DNA from: Deltaproteobacteria bacterium
GTDB taxonomy: Bacteria > Desulfobacterota > BSN033 > UBA1163
Direction of reading: 5' to 3'
DNA: 12,065 nucleotides
Assembly (NCBI GenBank): GCA_016875155.1
Contig: VGSD01000035.1
Coordinates: forward strand, 1 to 12,065
The position numbers were made by a program, and so were the translations under genes. Below the pieces are notes generated by a model that searched no databases, was not told the origin of the DNA, and worked only from the letters and a program-made list of their open reading frames with translations. Position 1 is the first letter of the stretch. Each line of letters begins with the position of its first letter. Below, in pieces: positions 1 through 6,910 of the stretch.

Positions 1-4
1 TCGG

Positions 5-87
5 TCTCCCAACCTCTCACTTAACCCCTCCCTACCTCCCCTTAATTTAAGGGGAGGCGAGGTGGGGTTAGGGGGATGAGTGGGAGA
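5..87. repeat. 83-bp imperfect palindrome upstream of dctQ
   Basis: The arm at 5-45 pairs with the arm at 47-87 around a single central base (46). The inner 10 bp (CCTCCCCTTAA against TTAAGGGGAGG) and the outer 6 bp (TCTCCC against GGGAGA) match best, with scattered mismatches between. One strand is C-rich on the left arm and G-rich on the right. No T-run follows, so it is not a classical intrinsic terminator. It resembles the C-rich hairpins at 5124-5212 and 6806-6857, which suggests a dispersed intergenic repeat class. Bases 1-119 hold no gene that I can support. Confidence 0.7.
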
Positions 88-119
88 TATCATTATCTGC
101 AGCGGAAGATCAATCACCC

Positions 120-602
120 ATGAACATCAAATATTTAATCCGGCGAATTAATTATTATGTCTGCGGGGCAGGGATGTGTTTGCTCATTCCCCTGATGCTC
201 CTTACCGCCGGAGATGTGGTGGGAAGGAAATTATTTTCAAAGACGATTCCAGGCTCATTTGAACTATCCGAATATATATTGGCTGTTTTCATCCTGCTCG
301 GTGCGGCTTATACCCAGCAGGTAAAAGGGCATGTCGGAGTTGATTTTCTAACAGCCCGTTTATCTCCTCGTGTTCAAACTCTCTGTAATATTTTAACCCT
401 TTCTCTCAGCCTCTTTATCATTTCGATCGTCATCTGGCAGGGATGGATCGAAGGAATCCGGGAACGGACGGTTTCGGACATGTTAAGAATTCCGCAATCT
501 CCTTTCCGATTGCTTGTTGCCATTGGAGGATTTCTTCTCTGGCTGGAACTTCTGCTCGATCTTGTTGATTCGGTAGGTAAATTGAAACGGAGAGCATTGT
601 GA
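120..602 (+). CDS. dctQ: TRAP transporter small permease (DctQ family)
   Basis: This is the small membrane subunit of a tripartite ATP-independent periplasmic (TRAP) transporter, which uses an ion gradient to import organic acids or similar solutes delivered by a periplasmic binding protein. The 160-residue length and four hydrophobic segments (about residues 16-32, 48-66, 88-108 and 128-150) fit the family. So do the D-x-x-G-R pattern at 32-36 after the first helix, the SFELSEY stretch near 46-52, and GHVGVDF at 70-76. The ATG at 120 has a modest GGAAG about 11 bases upstream. Its stop overlaps the GTG of the large permease gene by 4 bp, so the two are translationally coupled. The substrate cannot be told from the permeases, and the binding-protein gene is not visible. 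Confidence 0.93.
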   Translation: MNIKYLIRRINYYVCGAGMCLLIPLMLLTAGDVVGRKLFSKTIPGSFELSEYILAVFILLGAAYTQQVKGHVGVDFLTARLSPRVQTLCNILTLSLSLFIISIVIWQGWIEGIRERTVSDMLRIPQSPFRLLVAIGGFLLWLELLLDLVDSVGKLKRRAL

Positions 603-1906
603 GCCCAATTCTTGCCGGCATCATTGGAAGTGCACTTCTTGTCTTTTTTCTTTTCTTAGGGATGCCTATTGCCTTTGTCATGATGTTCGTGGGTTTTCTG
701 GGCATCGGTTATCTGGCGTCAATCAACGCAGCATTGCCTGTGGTGGCCAAGACCATCTACGAAACTGCGTCCTACTATCCCTATACGATCATCCCACTTT
801 TCATCCTGATGGGCGGATTCGCAGGAAATGCGGGAATCACCAGAGAACTTTATGAAACCTTTGACAAATGGTTCAGAAGATTGCCAGGGGGGTTGAGCAT
901 TGCCACGATCACAACCTGTGCCTTTTTTGCAGCCTTGAGTGGTTCTTCAGTGGCAGCCTCAGCGGCGATGGGAACGATCGCCATCCCGGAGATGAGACGT
1001 TTTAACTATTCACCCAAATTAGCCGTGGGTACGGTAGCGGCTGGTGGAACACTCAGTTTTCTTATTCCTCCAAGCCTTGGTTTCGTAATCTATGGAATGC
1101 TGACCGAACAATCCATTGGAAAGCTTTTGATCTCCGGGATTATTCCTGGGATTCTCCTCTCCTCTACATTTATCTTGATTATTGTTTTTATGGTGAGGAA
1201 GAATCCGGGTCTGGCTCCATCTAATCCCGAAGGAGTCAGCTTTAAAGAGAAATTATTGGCCCTGAAAGGGGTTTGGGAGACCATTATTGTCTTTATGATC
1301 GTCATGGGGGGCATCTATTTAGGGTTTATCAATCCCACTGAAGCAGGGGCGATTGGCGCCTTAGCCCTTTTTGTGATTATTTTATTGAAGAGGAGACTGA
1401 CCCTGCAAAACCTCTTTGCCTCCCTTTTTGAGGCGGCCCGGATCTCTGTTCTTGTCCTCTTTTTAGTGGCAGGGGCAAATGTCTTCAGTTATTTCCTCGC
1501 CCTCTCAACGATTCCCATGGCAGTCTCTTCCTGGATGGGTGGCCTTGAAGTTTCAAGGTATGTGGTCCTTGCGATCATCATATCGATCTACCTGGTGCTT
1601 GGCTGCTTTCTCGATGCGATCTCCATGATGGTTCTAACCTTGCCGGTGATATTTCCCGTCGTCAAGGCGCTCGGTTTTGATCCGATCTGGTTTGGGGTGG
1701 TCTGTGTGATCATGATGGAGGCAGGGCTCATCACACCGCCTGTGGGGCTCAATGTCTATACGCTTGCCGGTGTGGTCAAAGATGTTCCCATGCAGACGAT
1801 CTTTCGCGGGGCGGCCCCTTTTCTTCTATCAATGATAGCCGTTGTCATCCTGATTACCCTTTTCCCAGAGATCGCCCTCTTTCTCCCCTCAATGATGGGA
1901 AGGTAG
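599..1906 (+). CDS. dctM: TRAP transporter large permease (DctM family)
   Basis: This is the large transport subunit of the same TRAP system, the channel-forming partner of DctQ in the inner membrane. It is 435 residues long, normal for the family, and almost wholly hydrophobic with about 12 segments. Family hallmarks include GMPIAF (21-26), GSSVAASAAMGTIAIPEM (115-132), SFLIPPSLGFVIYG (153-166), FINPTEAGAIGA (243-254), the LDAISMM stretch (338-344) and the glycine/proline-rich GLITPPVGLNVY near 376-387. Translation starts with GTG inside the dctQ stop (GTGA overlap), with GGAGAG upstream. No dctP lies downstream; the next gene runs convergently. Substrate unknown. Confidence 0.95.
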   Translation: MSPILAGIIGSALLVFFLFLGMPIAFVMMFVGFLGIGYLASINAALPVVAKTIYETASYYPYTIIPLFILMGGFAGNAGITRELYETFDKWFRRLPGGLSIATITTCAFFAALSGSSVAASAAMGTIAIPEMRRFNYSPKLAVGTVAAGGTLSFLIPPSLGFVIYGMLTEQSIGKLLISGIIPGILLSSTFILIIVFMVRKNPGLAPSNPEGVSFKEKLLALKGVWETIIVFMIVMGGIYLGFINPTEAGAIGALALFVIILLKRRLTLQNLFASLFEAARISVLVLFLVAGANVFSYFLALSTIPMAVSSWMGGLEVSRYVVLAIIISIYLVLGCFLDAISMMVLTLPVIFPVVKALGFDPIWFGVVCVIMMEAGLITPPVGLNVYTLAGVVKDVPMQTIFRGAAPFLLSMIAVVILITLFPEIALFLPSMMGR

Positions 1907-2015
1907 GTTTAAGGGAATTCGAAATTCCTGTCTTGATTCTACAGAGTGGAGCTTTGCGCAGGTAAACCTTACGTAAGAATCGGCGGCCCAGCGGTATTCA
2001 TTTCTTAAATTGAAA

Positions 2016-2645
2016 CTATACCGGTTTCATAATGAACAGTGCGATATTCCCTCCGCTAATCATTTTCTTTGTTTCTACCACCAATTTGAAAGCACCTATC
2101 AATTCTGGCAACCCTTTCTTTTTAAGAAAATCACGATAATTTTTAAAATGTTCGCGGCCAGCTACCACCTCGAATAAAAGAATGATGGCCTTAAACATCC
2201 ATCCTTTTGGAAAGCGAATTGGCCCAGGGTGATAATCCGTCAACAAAATCCTTCCCTCTCGACTCACAACCCGAATCATTTCTTTCATAACTTGTGATCT
2301 TATTCTGTATGGTATCTCATGCAAAGTAAGCATTGAGGTAACAAGATCAAAGAAATTATCTTGATAGGGCATCTGTGATGCGTCTCCGACACGAAGATCG
2401 GCGTGTTCCCCTAATTTGTTCCGTGCGACTTCCAACATGGAAGGAGACAAATCGATTCCATGAACGAGGCATCCAGCCTTATGGTAGAGCATTAAATTCG
2501 TACCGGTCCCACAACCAACATCTAGTACTTTCATTCCTTCCTTGACTGGGAAACTTTTAATTACTATCTGCCTTATTACAGAATTGAAGGGTTCCACAAA
2601 AGTGTCATATTTTAACGCATATCTCCGATAGGGATCATTGACCAT
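2016..2645 (-). CDS. Class I SAM-dependent methyltransferase
   Basis: A 209-residue soluble protein with a Rossmann-like methyltransferase core. Motif I (VLDVGCGTGT, residues 40-49) forms the S-adenosylmethionine pocket. Asp65 in GIDLSPSM is placed to bind the ribose hydroxyls, GDA at 88-90 matches motif II, and FDLVTSMLTLHEI (99-111) matches the UbiE/Methyltransf_11-type motif III region. The hydrophobic patch near 150-162 may help it bind a lipid-like or hydrophobic substrate, but this is a guess. An AAGGA sits 9 bases before the ATG. It reads in the same direction as the nucleotidyltransferase gene but is separated by 147 bp containing a probable terminator, so it is probably its own unit. 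The methyl acceptor cannot be inferred. Confidence 0.9.
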   Translation of the reverse strand: MVNDPYRRYALKYDTFVEPFNSVIRQIVIKSFPVKEGMKVLDVGCGTGTNLMLYHKAGCLVHGIDLSPSMLEVARNKLGEHADLRVGDASQMPYQDNFFDLVTSMLTLHEIPYRIRSQVMKEMIRVVSREGRILLTDYHPGPIRFPKGWMFKAIILLFEVVAGREHFKNYRDFLKKKGLPELIGAFKLVVETKKMISGGNIALFIMKPV

Positions 2646-2698
2646 CTTTAGTATCCTTATGAATTGTCACCGCATAGCAAACAAAGGGATGAAAAATA

Positions 2699-2755
2699 GG
2701 TCTTGCATTACTACAATTCATAAAGATTCTCCTTGGATTGTTGGATTGCAAGACC
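2699..2755 (-). terminator. Possible intrinsic terminator of the nucleotidyltransferase gene
   Basis: A perfect 9-bp inverted repeat (GGTCTTGCA at 2699-2707, its complement at 2747-2755) extends inward with mismatches to about 21 bp (17 of 21 paired), leaving a 15-nt loop. Read on the minus strand, the stem is followed directly by TATTTTTC. It lies 38 bp past the stop of the nucleotidyltransferase gene and 53 bp before the methyltransferase start. The stem is not very GC-rich, so it could instead be a remnant mobile palindrome. Confidence 0.4.
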
Positions 2756-2792
2756 CTGTTCAGGTTTAATAGTGAAGTGATATGTCTAGTGG

Positions 2793-3323
2793 TTAATCTT
2801 TCTCTATTTTTTCCTTTATACTCGGAGGAAGGTTTGCCTTGAATTGTGGATATTTTTCAATGATACGCAGAACATCAGCCAGATCTTTTTGCCGCTTGCT
2901 CCTTCGCCTGGTTTGATCGGTGTAAGCCCACACTTTACCAAGCAGCACATCGTCGAGGCTTGCTACATACATCTTATAACCCAGAACATCCTTCAACTCT
3001 GCTCGCTGGATAAACCCCTGGTATCGAGGATCTGTCTGAACTTGAATCCGAAGATCCGATTGGGGACTGCTGATGTTCATGCTATGTTCGAAAGGCTCAA
3101 CTTTTAATCCCTGCTTTTCAGCAGCACGGCAGATTGCCTCTACGTTCTTAACTGTTATGACAATATCTATATCAAGGCTCACCACTGGCTCAACATAGGC
3201 ATTCACAGCGAGGCCACCGATAACACAGTATGGTGAACCGATTTCGGTAATAATACTGAGAAATATTTTAATTATGTCTGATTGCCCGTTGGCCAGAGAA
3301 TTCAAAAATTCCTTGCTTGTCAT
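2793..3323 (-). CDS. Nucleotidyltransferase-fold protein (AbiEii/MNT-like)
   Basis: A 176-residue soluble protein with the start of a DNA-polymerase-beta-type nucleotidyltransferase fold: a Gly-Gly pair at 36-37 (VIGGLAVNAY) and a metal-binding D-x-D at Asp51 and Asp53 (SLDIDIVI). Further along are a QVQTDPRYQ stretch (94-102), an LDDVLLGKVWAY helix (123-134) and a basic KRQKDLAD segment (143-150). The overall pattern matches a conserved group usually annotated as nucleotidyltransferase or AbiEii-type toxin-like proteins. No antitoxin-like partner gene adjoins it, so calling it a toxin is unsupported; the target and nucleotide are unknown. The ATG at 3323 has AAGG about 10 bases upstream. A TATAAT lies 38 bases before it, so it is probably transcribed from its own promoter. 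Confidence 0.82.
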   Translation of the reverse strand: MTSKEFLNSLANGQSDIIKIFLSIITEIGSPYCVIGGLAVNAYVEPVVSLDIDIVITVKNVEAICRAAEKQGLKVEPFEHSMNISSPQSDLRIQVQTDPRYQGFIQRAELKDVLGYKMYVASLDDVLLGKVWAYTDQTRRRSKRQKDLADVLRIIEKYPQFKANLPPSIKEKIEKD

Positions 3324-3360
3324 TTAAGTAGCCTTCTTATCCAATGGGATACTGACGGAT

Positions 3361-3366
3361 ATTATA
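3361..3366 (-). promoter_or_regulatory. Candidate -10 box for the nucleotidyltransferase gene
   Basis: The minus strand carries a perfect TATAAT here, 38 bases before the ATG at 3323. The best -35 (TGTATA at 3385-3390, 18-bp spacer) is only a 3-of-6 match. The assignment rests on position and the perfect -10 hexamer alone. Confidence 0.35.
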
Positions 3367-3438
3367 TCCTCCGTTAAATGGTAATATACACCTTTACTCA
3401 AGCTTATGGAAGTAATTTTTATAAATATAAAAGCAAAT

Positions 3439-4530
3439 TCAGATCTTGCGAGTCAGGTCGTCGATGTCTGATGAGCGGAGGCCCTTTAAAAAAAGATAAA
3501 GCAAATCTGCTGTTCTTTCCACGTCAGACCATTTGATTAACTCCGCGGGTGAATGGCTGTATCGCCTGGGGATGTATACCCCACCACATGGAACCCCTTT
3601 TCCTGAAGTATGGATGGTGGAAGCGTCGGTCCATGTCCGATAGATATCTTTCTGGTGAGGGATTTTGTTCTTCATGGCCGTGGAAATAAGACGTCGTCGG
3701 ATCTTTTTGGAATAGATCGTTCCCCATCCCTGAGCATTGACATCCATGGAACGGATAACCGGTCCCTTACCGCATTCATCTGTAGCTAGTTGGGGAGGGG
3801 TGATTGGATCAGCAGCAGGAACCGTATCAACCACGATCGCCATATCCGGATTGAGAGCCTGCGCTGCGACTTTGGCTCCTCTGGAGCCCACTTCCTCCTG
3901 GACCGCAGCCACGAGGAAAAGTTGATAGTTGAGTTTCTCCTTTTTCATCCTTTCCGCTAATTCGATGAGAACAGTGCAACCCGCACGGTTGTCGATCGAT
4001 TTGCTGATGATGGTGTCCTCCCCGACGGATTGAAAATGGGGGTGATAGACAATGGGATCGCCGATCTCAATCCCCCAGGATCTGACTTCCTCAGCGCTTT
4101 CCGCACCTACATCGATCCAGAGTTCTGAGACAGAAATGGGGCGTTTTAAATCTTCAGCGCTCATCAAATGCCGGTTTTTCACTCCGACCACGCCAGTATA
4201 GATGCCTTTGTCAGTACAAATATCGACCTTGGTGCTCAGCAATACCCTTTCATCGAACATTCCATTGAGGTCGAAGAAGATGTAGCCTTTTGGATCGATA
4301 TACTTAACAAGCAGGCACATCTCATCCGTGTGAACGCAGATCATCACCGATCTGTTTCCTTTTCCGATCTTTCCAACCACGTTTCCCATGGGGTCGATGG
4401 AGACATCGGAAAGATTCTTTTTCAGTTCTGCGGAAACAAATTCAATCACTTTCTCTTCAAATCCGCTTCCCCCCGGGATGGAAACCAATTTCTGAAATCG
4501 TTCAAACATTGTTTGTTTTTTCGGAGCCAT
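3439..4530 (-). CDS. M42 family metallo-aminopeptidase
   Basis: A 363-residue cytoplasmic peptidase of the M42 (glutamyl aminopeptidase/TET/FrvX-like) family, which trims N-terminal residues from peptides with a two-metal centre. All ligands expected for the family are visible: His67 and Asp69 (VHTDE), the bridging Asp180 (SIDNRAG), catalytic Glu212 and metal-binding Glu213 (QEEVGSRGA), Asp235 (VVDT) and His326 (RRYSHSP). The active site therefore looks intact. Members usually form large tetrahedral complexes and act late in protein turnover or peptide use. The ATG at 4530 has a good GAGGAT about 8 bases upstream; an alternative Met8 is less well supported. The DUF2784 gene ends 48 bp upstream on the same strand, so the two may be co-transcribed. 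Preferred residue and metal cannot be read from sequence. Confidence 0.93.
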   Translation of the reverse strand: MAPKKQTMFERFQKLVSIPGGSGFEEKVIEFVSAELKKNLSDVSIDPMGNVVGKIGKGNRSVMICVHTDEMCLLVKYIDPKGYIFFDLNGMFDERVLLSTKVDICTDKGIYTGVVGVKNRHLMSAEDLKRPISVSELWIDVGAESAEEVRSWGIEIGDPIVYHPHFQSVGEDTIISKSIDNRAGCTVLIELAERMKKEKLNYQLFLVAAVQEEVGSRGAKVAAQALNPDMAIVVDTVPAADPITPPQLATDECGKGPVIRSMDVNAQGWGTIYSKKIRRRLISTAMKNKIPHQKDIYRTWTDASTIHTSGKGVPCGGVYIPRRYSHSPAELIKWSDVERTADLLYLFLKGLRSSDIDDLTRKI

Positions 4531-4578
4531 TTTTTGATCCTCACTTTACTCTGTTTTTGCGAATGGCCTTATTTTCAC

Positions 4579-4923
4579 CTATTTTCGGAGATAAATCCAG
4601 ATATTGAAGCAAAAGAGCAGGACGGTGAATAGGAGAACGATTGTTCTGGAAATCTCCATATAGACGATTCTCTCCACATAATAGATGATGAACGACCCGG
4701 CATAGGCGAGGTCTGGGTGATGTTTTGCCCTCAACCAAACCTCAAGGTGGGTGAGGGGACAGAACCAGTCGAATAGTTGAATGACGAGAGCAAAACCGAG
4801 ACCAGAGAGGTGAAATATTTTTATAACTTTGTTTCGCTTTCCCCACAGACCACCCAGGAAGAGAAAGACGATCCAGAGAAAATGGATCAGGACAACACTA
4901 TCTGCAAGAATCTTGAAAACCAT
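4579..4923 (-). CDS. DUF2784 family small membrane protein
   Basis: A 114-residue inner-membrane protein matching the DUF2784 pattern. An N-terminal helix (about 7-27) is followed by a second (39-52), then the signature CPLTHLEVWLR (55-65). A Tyr-rich segment comes next (AGSFIIYYVERIVY, 75-88), and a last helix spans about 93-112. The length is typical. No biochemical role is known to me for this family. The ATG at 4923 has GGGGTAA about 9 bases upstream. It is first in a likely two-gene unit with the M42 peptidase, but this pairing may be incidental. Confidence 0.85.
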   Translation of the reverse strand: MVFKILADSVVLIHFLWIVFLFLGGLWGKRNKVIKIFHLSGLGFALVIQLFDWFCPLTHLEVWLRAKHHPDLAYAGSFIIYYVERIVYMEISRTIVLLFTVLLFCFNIWIYLRK

Positions 4924-5078
4924 TTTATCGATTACCCCATTCCATCCAGCATATAATGTATCATAAGTTGACCTTCTTTTTCAGAAAAAACTACTATTGG
5001 GGGATCCAACTTTCGTTTGAGTAAACGGAGGTAGAGTGGTAGAATAAACAAAACAGCAGGGAATTACGTTCAATGAAG

Positions 5079-5103
5079 TACCCCGCAGCAGAGCTGCAGG
5101 GTA
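5079..5103. repeat. Hairpin with 11-bp stem in divergent spacer
   Basis: TACCCCGCAGC (5079-5089) pairs with 5093-5103 across the loop AGA, with one G-T wobble. It is the first of four hairpins in the 353-bp spacer (4924-5276) between the divergent DUF2784 and oxidoreductase genes. Confidence 0.65.
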
Positions 5104-5123
5104 TCCAATTCCTCAAAAAACTC

Positions 5124-5249
5124 TCCTCCCCCTTGATGGGGGAGGATTAAGGTGGGGGTGATGAGAAGATCATTTCCCCCTCACCCTAACCCTCTCCCCC
5201 CAGGGGAGAGGGAATGCCATTCATCTCCCCAGCAGAGCCGGGGGGAGAT
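5124..5249. repeat. Cluster of three G/C-skewed hairpins
   Basis: Three stem-loops lie in a row. The first pairs 5124-5132 with 5138-5146 (perfect 9 bp, 5-nt loop). The second pairs 5190-5199 with 5203-5212 (perfect 10 bp, CCTCTCCCC-type arm, 3-nt loop). The third pairs 5223-5230 with 5242-5249 (8 bp, 11-nt loop). The segment between them (5147-5189) is itself a rough inverted repeat, GGTGGGGGTGAT against CCCCCTCACC. This polypyrimidine style resembles intergenic repeats dispersed in many bacterial genomes. The rest of 4924-5276 has no gene and no convincing promoter. Confidence 0.7.
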
Positions 5250-5276
5250 TCTGGCACATTTTTATAAAAGGGCCTC

Positions 5277-6695
5277 ATGATGAAACAGGATCGAAAAATT
5301 TGGACAGAGCCTTCCGAACAGAATACTGCAGATGTTGTCATCTGTGGCGCAGGGATCGCTGGGATTTCCGTTGCCTATCACCTGTCTGTGAAATATGGGG
5401 TCGAGAAGGTGCTTCTCGTAGATGAAGGTGCACCACTCTCGTTGACGAGTGATAAATCCACCGAATGTTATCGGAATTTTTGGCCTGGGCCCGGAGACGC
5501 CATGGTCAGCCTGATGAATAGGAGCATTGATATTCTGGAACATTTAGCTCGCGAAAGCGATAACTATTTTCATCTTAGTAGGCGTGGATATGTCTATGCC
5601 ACGGCTGATCCCAACCGAATCTCCCATTTTAAACGCGCAGCAGAAGAATCGGCTGGGTTGGGGGCGGGTCCACTGCGCTATCATGACGGTCAGACTGGTG
5701 GTCCTGCTTACATTCCTTCGCATGGATCGGCCTTCGATGATCAGCCTAAGGGTATCGACTTGATTCTTGATCAAAGGATGATCCAGAATCATTTTCCATA
5801 TCTCTCCAAGAACATCGTGGCGCTGATTCACGCTCGGCGTTGCGGCTGGTTCAGTGTTCAACAGTTAGGGATGTATCTGTTAGAGCGAGCAAAAGAACGC
5901 GGGGTTCGATTCTTACAAGGAAGGGTCGAAGGGGTTGAAGTCGTTGGTAACAAAGTACGGGCGGTTCGCATACGAAGTAATCACTCAGGAAATATCATCT
6001 CAACACCCAATTTCATTAATGCCGCCGGCCCCTTCCTAAAGGAAGTTGGACAGATGGTTGGGGTTGAGCTTCCAGTCTTCTCCGAGCTGCATTTGAAGAT
6101 GTCTTTCAACGACCGTCTAATCATCGTGCCTCGGAATGCACCTATGCTGATCTGGACGGATACCATATGCTTGCCGTGGTCAGAAGAAGAGCGAAAGATA
6201 TTTGCTGAATCTGATGAGTCGAAAAGGTTGTTGGAGACGCTTCCATCGGGTGTTCATACGCGGACGGAAGGAGGCCCTCAAAGTCAAACCCTCCTTGGCC
6301 TTTGGGCTTACGACGTGGGGCCGGTACAGCCTGTCTTCCCCTTTAACATTGATCCGCGTTATTCTGAAATGGTTCTGCGTGGATTAACCACGATGATCCC
6401 TAGCATGAAGGCATACCTTGATCGACTTCCCAAACCAATCGTGGACGGAGGTTATTATACGAAAACCCGTGAGAATCGGCCCCTTATTGGAAGGCTGCCG
6501 GTCGAGGGCGCTTACGTGATCGGTGCCTTGTCGGGTTTTGGAGTGATGGCTGGGTGCGGGGCAGGCGAACTTTTGGCTGATTGCCTTACGGGTAGCACAC
6601 TGCCACATTATGCTCCTGCCTTTTTTCTGGAGAGGTACGAAGACGTAGCGTATCAGAAGCTTTTAGAAACCTGGGGTGAATCCGGGCAGTTATAA
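5277..6695 (+). CDS. FAD-dependent oxidoreductase (DAO/sarcosine oxidase-like)
   Basis: A 472-residue flavoenzyme of the DAO (D-amino acid oxidase/glycine oxidase/sarcosine oxidase beta) superfamily, which oxidises amines or amino acids, or sometimes hydroxyacids. The FAD-binding Rossmann motif GAGIAG lies at residues 24-29, with Glu50 (LLVDEG) ending the second strand to hold the ribose. STECYRNFWPG (61-71), an NAAGP motif (about 248-252) and the C-terminal ENRPLIGRLP plus GALSGFGVMAGCGAGELLAD segments complete the FAD fold. There is no signal peptide, so it should be cytoplasmic. Start: two adjacent ATG codons (5277, 5280) follow AAAGGG at a suitable distance. It stands alone on its strand, with repeats on both sides. 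No partner subunit or electron acceptor gene is adjacent, so the substrate is open. Confidence 0.9.
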   Translation: MMKQDRKIWTEPSEQNTADVVICGAGIAGISVAYHLSVKYGVEKVLLVDEGAPLSLTSDKSTECYRNFWPGPGDAMVSLMNRSIDILEHLARESDNYFHLSRRGYVYATADPNRISHFKRAAEESAGLGAGPLRYHDGQTGGPAYIPSHGSAFDDQPKGIDLILDQRMIQNHFPYLSKNIVALIHARRCGWFSVQQLGMYLLERAKERGVRFLQGRVEGVEVVGNKVRAVRIRSNHSGNIISTPNFINAAGPFLKEVGQMVGVELPVFSELHLKMSFNDRLIIVPRNAPMLIWTDTICLPWSEEERKIFAESDESKRLLETLPSGVHTRTEGGPQSQTLLGLWAYDVGPVQPVFPFNIDPRYSEMVLRGLTTMIPSMKAYLDRLPKPIVDGGYYTKTRENRPLIGRLPVEGAYVIGALSGFGVMAGCGAGELLADCLTGSTLPHYAPAFFLERYEDVAYQKLLETWGESGQL

Positions 6696-6760
6696 TCGAG
6701 GATCATTCATAAAAGTTGGTTGAGAGGGAGCGTTGGTAACCTTAATCGGAGTTCAAAATT

Positions 6761-6902
6761 TGTAACACTTTAGCGGTTTGAAAATCTTTCTAAAATCCCT
6801 CCCGACCTCCCTTTGCCAAAGGGAGGAGAAACATTTCCCCCTTTTGACAAAGGGGGATTAAGGGGGATTAGATCAGTTTTTTCAAAGCGCTAAAATGTAA
6901 CC
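6761..6902. repeat. 142-bp MITE-like inverted-repeat element
   Basis: Terminal arms at 6761-6784 and 6879-6902 pair at 20 of 24 positions (core TTTAGCG.TTTGAAAA). Inside are two perfect hairpins: 6806-6815 with 6817-6826 (the last pairs squeeze the loop), and 6836-6844 with 6849-6857. A direct repeat AGGGGGATTA occurs twice at 6851-6870. The element fills most of the convergent spacer between the oxidoreductase and EamA genes and encodes nothing. It could end transcription from both sides, but neither inner hairpin is followed by a T-run. A T6 run at 6877-6882 lies just inside the right arm. Confidence 0.72.
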
Positions 6903-6910
6903 AAAATATT

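Noticed and set aside
1967..1976. 10-bp perfect palindrome CTTACGTAAG between dctM and the methyltransferase gene
   Set aside because: Too short and isolated, between convergent genes, to support as an operator or terminator.
3403..3438. AT-rich inverted repeat (TTTTAT/ATAAAA) after the M42 peptidase stop
   Set aside because: The stem is only A/T pairs, so it is too weak to call a terminator.
4168..4632. 154-codon plus-strand open frame
   Set aside because: It lies opposite the M42 peptidase, whose full active site is conserved; the plus-strand frame has no recognisable domain.
5124..5249. Possible CRISPR or tandem-repeat array
   Set aside because: The units are hairpins of differing sequence and spacing, without identical direct repeats and unique spacers.
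5252..5257. TGGCAC resembling the -24 box of a sigma-54 promoter before the oxidoreductase gene
   Set aside because: The matching -12 GC is missing; an A/T run follows at that spacing.
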